NCBI GenBank assembly: GCA_900551225.1
Contig: URUZ01000176.1
Location: forward strand, 1 to 10,503
Direction of reading: 5' to 3'
DNA from: an uncultured Clostridium sp.
GTDB taxonomy: Bacteria; Bacillota; Clostridia; Lachnospirales; Lachnospiraceae
DNA length: 10,503 nucleotides
The notes below the pieces were generated by a model, which saw only the letters and a program-made list of their open reading frames with translations, did no database searches and was not told where the DNA came from. Shown piece after piece: positions 6,368 through 10,503 of the stretch (its first letter is position 1; every line of letters begins with the position of its first letter). The position numbers and the translations under genes are program-made.

Positions 6368-7624
6368 TTATTGATAATGTGTTTTACCAAACAGTAAATC
6401 AAGGGGAATCGCTATCTTTTGGCCCGGATAAATCAAATCTAAATTCATGATCCTGCCCCCGGCCCGGTTGGGCTTAAATTGGGCAATCTTATAGTAATTA
6501 CCGGACTTATTCGTGAGTTTCTTTGATATAGCCGACAGATTATCCCCCTTTTTCACCACATAATAATAGGGCTGCAGAATAAAGGTCTTTATGATGCGTT
6601 CCTGGATATCATAAGCATTTTCCACTACCTCGGTATTCTTTGACACATCAAACAAAATCACCCAGTTTTCATTGTAATCAGGCGTTACAGGAATATAAAA
6701 GGCTGCGCTGCGGTCCTCATATCTGCCCTCAAACCGCAGGAACTCATGATAATCCGTATCAAAATCCGAACACGTCCAGGTTCCCCCTTCCCCCAGTACC
6801 GTTTCCAGCAGATGATCCGCCCCGCCGCCTTCCACGTAATCCCGGATCGCCTCAGGCGTTGAAAAGTCCTGATCCGCCCACTCCTGAAAAACATAAATTC
6901 TTCCATGATCCTCAGAGGCCTTGTATTTCACCGGTACGTCATTGGGCCATACAGCTACCTTTCCGCCCCATGCCCAAACATAGAAATTCGCCACCTGCCT
7001 GCCGTCTTTTTTCACGCTGTACCAGCCGCTTCCCGGCTCATCCTGTTTGATAACGAACTCCTCTGTGACAGGCTGCCCCAAAGCATCTTCCAGCACTTCA
7101 TTGACTCCGCCGTCCAGAACAAGCTCTGCGATCTCATCCTCGGCATTTTCAACATGCATGCCGAAACCAGGGAATACATCATAGTATTCTTTAAATCTTG
7201 TTTGATCCAGACCTCCCGGGCCCCGGTCCGACTCATGGCAGAACACCAGAGGGCATGAGGCGCTTGCGCCCACATGCCAGTCCTGGGGCATCTCCATAGA
7301 AAAAAGGCTGCTGAGAAATGCAGTCTCCTCCCTGCCCATAAAATCAAAATATATCTTGGGCTGGTCGTCCGTTCTGTCCTGCTCCTTATTCTGGACAGGA
7401 GGGTGATCCGTATTGACAAACTCATCCAGATACCGCTCATAAGCTCCGCTGTCAAAAAATCCGCTCTTATCCATCAGATAGGATGAGACCTCGGACCGCT
7501 CCAGCTCCTCCTTCACCGTCTGCGAGACCTTAGAATCCGCGGAAGCGCTGAGCGGGCTGAGTGCGCCCAGGCTGAGTGTCAGAACCAGGGTGCCTCCAAT
7601 GTGGACCAGCTTTCTTATCTTCAT
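6368..7624 (-). CDS. Secreted protein with C-terminal LysM domain
   Basis: About 418 residues. A Sec signal ends near residue 29 (LSASA before DSK). The central part, about 30-350, is not a family I recognise; it contains a PQDWHVG segment, two cysteines close together (SCPLVFC) and strand-rich stretches such as GWYSVKKDGRQVANFYVWAWGGKVAVWPND. The C-terminus, about 353-406, is a LysM peptidoglycan-binding module: YYVVKKGDNLSAISKKL, then IAQFKPNR and LIYPGQKIAIP. It should sit in the cell wall. The ATG at 7624 is preferred over an in-frame TTG at 7627 because GAGGG lies six bases ahead of the ATG. It lies 72 bases after the DUF5780 lipoprotein gene, with a hairpin in the gap, so cotranscription is possible but may be attenuated. 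Its 3' end faces the M14 peptidase gene. Enzymatic activity cannot be claimed. Confidence 0.88.
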   Translation of the reverse strand: MKIRKLVHIGGTLVLTLSLGALSPLSASADSKVSQTVKEELERSEVSSYLMDKSGFFDSGAYERYLDEFVNTDHPPVQNKEQDRTDDQPKIYFDFMGREETAFLSSLFSMEMPQDWHVGASASCPLVFCHESDRGPGGLDQTRFKEYYDVFPGFGMHVENAEDEIAELVLDGGVNEVLEDALGQPVTEEFVIKQDEPGSGWYSVKKDGRQVANFYVWAWGGKVAVWPNDVPVKYKASEDHGRIYVFQEWADQDFSTPEAIRDYVEGGGADHLLETVLGEGGTWTCSDFDTDYHEFLRFEGRYEDRSAAFYIPVTPDYNENWVILFDVSKNTEVVENAYDIQERIIKTFILQPYYYVVKKGDNLSAISKKLTNKSGNYYKIAQFKPNRAGGRIMNLDLIYPGQKIAIPLDLLFGKTHYQ

Positions 7625-7641
7625 CAAATTCCCTCTCCTTC

Positions 7642-7677
7642 AAAAGAGGAGGCATATACTTTTTGTATACCCTCCTC
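7642..7677 (-). terminator. Hairpin plus U-run between DUF5780 and LysM genes
   Basis: In minus-strand RNA the arms 7665-7677 and 7646-7659 pair over 13 positions with one G·U and one bulged G around an A5 loop, followed at once by UUUU (7642-7645). The plus-strand version has an extra mismatch. It fits a terminator for the lipoprotein gene. It ends directly against the GAAGGAGAGGG ribosome binding site of the LysM gene, so any readthrough would be partial attenuation. Confidence 0.55.
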
Positions 7678-7696
7678 ATCCTATTTGACCCTATTT

Positions 7697-8845
7697 TTAC
7701 TGTGCCAGACGTTTCCCTCCGTAGAGATCGCAGAATGCTTTATAATCGGGGTTTTCCCATGTCTTTTCCTCAAAATTGGTGTAGGAAACCACTACTGCTT
7801 TGAAAGACGCAACACCACTGTTTTCATCTACGGCAAAGCCCTGGGAATCCCCATAAGAGCCGCCTGGAACCAGATTGATATTTTCAAAAGATACTTCCGT
7901 AACATAGGTGGGATCATTGAAACTCATCTGCCCTTTAATCTTTACAGGAAGGCCATTGGCATCCCATCCCACAAACGCTACAACCGCATCCCGGATATCG
8001 TCTTCTGAATTGTTCTGTACAATCGCCTGCAGCATATCCGGATACAATGACTTATACTGTTTATCCTGAACAACATATTCTGTGCTGCTTATAAATACAG
8101 GCTGGCTGGCCAGAGAGGCTTCCAGTTCCTCTGCAGAAGCATTTTCCACCATGGTGTCCGATGGGGTCTCCGACTTTACAAAAGCCGTATCCTGAATTTC
8201 AACTTCAACCTTTATATCATCAGCATATTTCTTTCCCTCATAGGCCTCGCAAAAGCTGTCCACATACGGATTTTCCCATTTATCCCCGTCAAATGTTTCA
8301 AATGATAATACAATGGTTTTAAAAGAAGCAACCTTGCAGGATTCATTGAGAGAAAAGCCGGAATCTTCTCCGTACGTGCTTCCGCCCACCAGATTAATAT
8401 CACTGTAATTCACCTTCTTAAAGTATTCTCCTCCGCCAAAATCGATTTGGCCCATCAGCTTAATTGGAAGATTATTGCTGTCCCAGGCCACGATTGCAAG
8501 AACAGCATCTTTGATGTCCGAATCCGTATTGTTCATAATAACCGTGCTCAGCAGGTCCGGATAAAGGGACTTATACTGTTCATCCTGAACAACATATTCT
8601 GTCTTTACAACAGAAAGGGGCAGACCGGCCAGCAGCTCGTCAAATTCGCCCACAGACAGTTCCTTTATCTCCTTGGGAGCCTCCGTTGTTTCCGGCTCTG
8701 TGGTCTCTTTTTCTGTGGTCTCTTTTGCTGCTTCTGATGCATTTCCCTGCTTTTTCTCCGCGCTGGTTGTGGCTGACGCTCCGGAGCTGCCGCAGCCGCT
8801 TAAAACCAGTACCGCTGATAAAACTACCATTAAAAATTTCTTCAT
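7697..8845 (-). CDS. DUF5780 lipoprotein with tandem duplicated domain
   Basis: A 382-residue exported lipoprotein: signal 1-17, lipobox LSGC with Cys18, then a low-complexity Thr/Glu linker (about 25-60). Two copies of one domain follow at a 173-residue offset, about 64-207 and 237-381. Both carry TEYVVQD.QYKSLYPD.L, NN..DI.DAV, WD.N.LP.K..GQ, INLV, VASFK and WENP, with roughly half of all positions identical by eye. The pattern matches my recollection of DUF5780, a domain of unknown function in clostridial secreted proteins. No catalytic motif is apparent; conserved Trp/Asp/Asn positions would suit binding. The start ATG (8843-8845) has AGGGGG nine bases upstream. It is the first gene of a minus-strand unit, divergent from the 8990 lipoprotein gene across a dyad-containing intergenic region. 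Confidence 0.92.
   Translation of the reverse strand: MKKFLMVVLSAVLVLSGCGSSGASATTSAEKKQGNASEAAKETTEKETTEPETTEAPKEIKELSVGEFDELLAGLPLSVVKTEYVVQDEQYKSLYPDLLSTVIMNNTDSDIKDAVLAIVAWDSNNLPIKLMGQIDFGGGEYFKKVNYSDINLVGGSTYGEDSGFSLNESCKVASFKTIVLSFETFDGDKWENPYVDSFCEAYEGKKYADDIKVEVEIQDTAFVKSETPSDTMVENASAEELEASLASQPVFISSTEYVVQDKQYKSLYPDMLQAIVQNNSEDDIRDAVVAFVGWDANGLPVKIKGQMSFNDPTYVTEVSFENINLVPGGSYGDSQGFAVDENSGVASFKAVVVSYTNFEEKTWENPDYKAFCDLYGGKRLAQ
8049..8083. repeat. DNA-level trace of internal duplication, copy in second domain
   Basis: This 35-base stretch matches 8568-8602 with one difference. The 519-base offset equals 173 codons, the spacing of the two DUF5780 domains. It encodes the VVQD.QYKSLYP core. 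Nucleotide identity this high suggests a fairly recent duplication or gene conversion between the copies. Confidence 0.8.
8568..8602. repeat. DNA-level trace of internal duplication, copy in first domain
   Basis: Partner of 8049-8083 in the same reading frame, within the first DUF5780 domain. Confidence 0.8.
8697..8726. repeat. Perfect 2 x 15-bp tandem repeat in the lipoprotein linker
   Basis: TCTGTGGTCTCTTTT is repeated twice without a gap. On the coding strand each unit is five codons, giving the two KETTE blocks of the linker. Copy number could change without a frameshift, altering only linker length. Confidence 0.75.
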
Positions 8846-8869
8846 TTGTGAATTCCCCCTTTTTGTTTT

Positions 8870-8898
8870 ATTTTAACACTTTTCCTCAAAAACGTCCA
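8870..8898 (-). promoter_or_regulatory. Candidate promoter of the DUF5780 lipoprotein gene
   Basis: On the minus strand TGGACG (8893-8898, four of six) and an extended -10 TGtTAAAAT (hexamer 8870-8875, five of six) are 17 bp apart. Transcription would start near 8863, giving a very short leader of about 18 bases with the ribosome binding site at 8855-8860. Confidence 0.4.
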
Positions 8899-8902
8899 TC
8901 CT

Positions 8903-8921
8903 ATTGTAACTATTTTACAAT
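8903..8921. promoter_or_regulatory. 19-bp dyad in divergent intergenic region, candidate operator
   Basis: ATTGTAACTATTTTACAAT has perfect seven-base arms around five central bases. It lies between the divergent lipoprotein genes, just upstream of the minus-strand -35 and at the place a plus-strand -35 would be. I cannot assign it to a regulator family. Confidence 0.45.
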
Positions 8922-8930
8922 TTCTACTTT

Positions 8931-8951
8931 TATAATAAAGTATGGTACAAT
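8931..8951 (+). promoter_or_regulatory. Candidate -10 elements for the 8990 lipoprotein gene
   Basis: A perfect TATAAT occurs at 8931-8936, and an extended -10 TGgTACAAT has its hexamer at 8946-8951. Neither has a good -35 at standard spacing, because the dyad at 8903-8921 takes that position. Either would give a leader of roughly 30-50 bases. Confidence 0.35.
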
Positions 8952-8989
8952 GGTCATATATTCTTAATCCAAAGAAAGGGCCTGCTTGT

Positions 8990-9823
8990 ATGAAAAAAAT
9001 CACATTGCCTCTGGGAATAGTTATATGCCTGCTCCTTGTTTCATGTTCAAATAATAATACCAGTAAGTTTCTATCCCAAAATGCTGTGATATCACTGCCA
9101 AAAACACCAACATGGGGAGACAGCAAAAACCTTTCATATCCCAAATCATACACGGATTTTTTGCTGAGTATGGATCAAACAAAAAATGATGATGGTTTCC
9201 CAGTCAGTGGCTACTATTTATTCGATTTAAATTTTGATAGCCTCCCCGAACTTGGTATCCACCATGATTCAGGTGGTTCCATGGGGGGATATTTCAACTT
9301 TTATTGTTTTGATGGTAATCAAACTACCGCAGTATTGGATTCCCAAAATGAGCCTGCAAGAATCTCTGATAGTACACAGATCCTTGCCGATTTGGAACAT
9401 AAAAAGCTGTATTTATTAAAAGAAATGTACCTTCTTGTTGGAAATGAGAATGGTACCTACGGCTATGTCCGTGATATAATTGACCATGACAATCTGCCGT
9501 ATGTTAACGATATTCTCAGACTGGATGTCAATCAGGAAATGAATCTATTACAATATGATACAGACTATTACAGTGAGGACGATTATTTATCAGATGCAGA
9601 ACTTACGGACTGCCTGGTTACCCAATATGACGCTGGCAGCGGATGGAGCGATATCCTGCCCACCGAGTATCTAAAGCTGAAACGTGAACTGATCCCGGCA
9701 AAGAATTCATTTGTAGATCTGCGGAATACTGATGCGGTTTTCTTAGTATCAGAAGATGACAAAATAACCGCGGAAGATATTGATGCACTGCTCTTAAAAT
9801 GGGAGCAATCACTAATAAATTGA
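8990..9823 (+). CDS. Lipoprotein with degenerate DxNxD calcium-loop-like motif
   Basis: A 277-residue exported lipoprotein of unknown function. Signal residues 1-18 end in lipobox LVSC with Cys19. The start ATG at 8990 is chosen over an in-frame ATG at 8942 because GAAAGGG lies nine bases upstream and the lipoprotein signal then begins at residue 1. Residues 76-90 (YLFDLNFDSLPELGI) resemble the DxNxDGxxEL loop seen in many secreted Firmicute proteins, but the usual Gly is Ser and the loop is short, so calcium binding is doubtful. A Gly-rich HHDSGGSMGGYF follows. The C-terminal part is acidic with no recognised domain. The gene is noticeably more AT-rich than the peptidase and kinase genes, which may mark a separate origin. 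The DUF1266 gene starts 19 bases after its stop, so the two form an operon. Confidence 0.85.
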   Translation: MKKITLPLGIVICLLLVSCSNNNTSKFLSQNAVISLPKTPTWGDSKNLSYPKSYTDFLLSMDQTKNDDGFPVSGYYLFDLNFDSLPELGIHHDSGGSMGGYFNFYCFDGNQTTAVLDSQNEPARISDSTQILADLEHKKLYLLKEMYLLVGNENGTYGYVRDIIDHDNLPYVNDILRLDVNQEMNLLQYDTDYYSEDDYLSDAELTDCLVTQYDAGSGWSDILPTEYLKLKRELIPAKNSFVDLRNTDAVFLVSEDDKITAEDIDALLLKWEQSLIN

Positions 9824-9842
9824 GTAAAGAAAAGAGGGAAAA

Positions 9843-10391
9843 ATGAGAATATCAGATCTGTTCCGAAGGCAAAAAAATACCGCCGAAACCTCGTCACCCC
9901 AAACCAATACCGAACGCTGGCTGACCGCAGTATGCGCCATCTGGTCAGAATACTGCGGCGGAAGCTGGAATTATATCGGCGGCTTTGAAAAGACGAGTTC
10001 CAATGCCGCCTGCTTAAAAGGGATACTAAGCAGTGACTGGCTGGTGACTGATCATGACAGCGGGATTAAAATGGTTGAATATCTTCTCAGCCACGCTGGC
10101 GCGGTGGAGGGCAAATGCGCCTTTGATTATACCTGCGCCATTAATATCTGCGGAAGAATGTATCTCTGTGATTACCTGTCAAGAAAAGAATATGTACACT
10201 ATTCAACCATTGCCGGGCAGAGACTGCAGCAAAAATACAGCTCCTGGCCAGAATTCTGCAACGGTTATATTCAAGGCACAAAACTGGAGAGCGGCGTGGC
10301 TCATAACACGCAGGAATTTATAGACAGCTATCAAAAACTCTCTGCCATGTGCCATGGGCCATATCAAATTAACTGGAAGTTGAAATTATAA
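9843..10391 (+). CDS. DUF1266 domain protein
   Basis: A 182-residue, apparently cytoplasmic protein without a signal peptide. Residues about 54-150 fit DUF1266 as I know it: ACLKGILSSDWLVTDHDSG with Trp66, MVEYLLSHAG, FDYTCAINICGRMYLCDYLSRKEY (94-117), and KYSSWPEFCNGYIQG (131-145) with the conserved SW..F..GY pattern. The function of DUF1266 is not established; members often occur in bacterial gene neighbourhoods with secretion or toxin-like proteins, but nothing here shows that role. The protein is cysteine-rich for its size (eight Cys). The start ATG has AGAGGG four bases upstream, a short but usable spacing. It is cotranscribed with the preceding lipoprotein gene and followed by an intrinsic terminator at 10410-10440. 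Confidence 0.87.
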   Translation: MRISDLFRRQKNTAETSSPQTNTERWLTAVCAIWSEYCGGSWNYIGGFEKTSSNAACLKGILSSDWLVTDHDSGIKMVEYLLSHAGAVEGKCAFDYTCAINICGRMYLCDYLSRKEYVHYSTIAGQRLQQKYSSWPEFCNGYIQGTKLESGVAHNTQEFIDSYQKLSAMCHGPYQINWKLKL

Positions 10392-10409
10392 TGGCTTATA
10401 TCGAAACCG

Positions 10410-10440
10410 CGGCTGTCTGAATTGACAGCCGTTTTCTTCT
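10410..10440 (+). terminator. Intrinsic terminator of the lipoprotein/DUF1266 operon
   Basis: CGGCTGTC (10410-10417) pairs perfectly with GACAGCCG (10424-10431) around the loop TGAATT, followed by TTTTCTTCT. It starts 19 bases after the DUF1266 stop. Confidence 0.85.
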
Positions 10441-10503
10441 CACACGGAAATTTATTTCATAGAATCCAATTGCTTTTTTGAATCACAAAATACTTGCCAT
10501 GTT
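10441..10503. other. AT-rich tail, possibly the 3' end of a minus-strand gene
   Basis: No supported feature. On the minus strand one frame is open from the window edge to TAA at 10452-10454 (ends ...FCDSKKQLDSMK), and another is open to TGA at 10457-10459. The stretch is too short to decide whether either is a real C-terminus. Confidence 0.2.

Noticed and set aside
8942..8989. Upstream ATG extending the lipoprotein by 16 residues
   Set aside because: It overlaps the candidate -10 region, has no ribosome binding site and would bury the lipoprotein signal; ATG at 8990 has GAAAGGG at good spacing.
8842..9153. Minus-strand open frame across the divergent promoter region
   Set aside because: It covers the promoters, the dyad and the start of the 8990 gene on the opposite strand, and its protein shows no family features.
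9843..10391. DUF1266 protein as a defence or toxin component
   Set aside because: No nuclease, NTPase, TM or immunity-pair features are visible; assigning a defence role would be guesswork.
10452..10503. Possible C-terminus of a minus-strand gene
   Set aside because: Two of three frames are open over only about 50 bases, so no coding claim can be made; noted as a tail only.
1..10503. CRISPR arrays, tRNA/rRNA genes, insertion sequences, phage or toxin-antitoxin genes
   Set aside because: No regularly spaced repeats, cloverleaf or rRNA-like segments, transposase or integrase motifs were seen on either strand.

Overview
The window looks like chromosomal DNA of a Gram-positive gut Firmicute, most likely a Lachnospiraceae/Clostridia member of the Enterocloster–Hungatella type. 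This is inferred from mid-range GC, strong purine-rich ribosome binding sites, Sec/lipobox signal peptides, and protein families (propeller-fused solute-binding lipoprotein, DUF5780, DUF1266) that I associate with that group. No 16S, tRNA, phage, insertion sequence or CRISPR sequence is visible. Species cannot be set from the sequence alone.

Left part (1-4943, minus strand): a four-gene operon read right to left. It encodes a large lipoprotein with a propeller-like N-terminal half fused to a family-1 solute-binding domain, an OmpR-type response regulator, a two-TM sensor histidine kinase, and a secreted RsiV/DUF3298-like protein whose gene runs off the left edge. No ABC permease or ATPase accompanies the binding protein, so it reads more like a sensing module than a transporter.

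Divergent region (4944-5137): it separates that operon from a plus-strand gene for a secreted M14 zinc carboxypeptidase (5138-6259), probably acting on peptidoglycan peptides. It holds an 11-bp-period tandem direct repeat, the layout used by OmpR/PhoB-type regulators, next to candidate promoters facing both ways. The simplest model is that the response regulator controls its own operon, the peptidase gene, or both.

Middle part (6260-8845): a long 23-pair hairpin follows the peptidase gene. Two convergent minus-strand genes follow: a DUF5780 lipoprotein with an internal tandem duplication (7697-8845) and a secreted protein with a C-terminal LysM domain (6368-7624). A terminator/attenuator-like hairpin lies between these two.

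Right part (8846-10503): a second divergent region with a 19-bp dyad, then a visibly more AT-rich plus-strand pair: a lipoprotein with a degenerate DxNxD calcium-loop-like motif and a DUF1266 protein, closed by a clear intrinsic terminator. Most products are exported, so the theme is cell-envelope sensing and remodelling. The most original lead is the binding-protein/two-component/RsiV-like operon with its candidate regulator box beside the peptidase promoter; nothing here is an obvious defence or mobile system.
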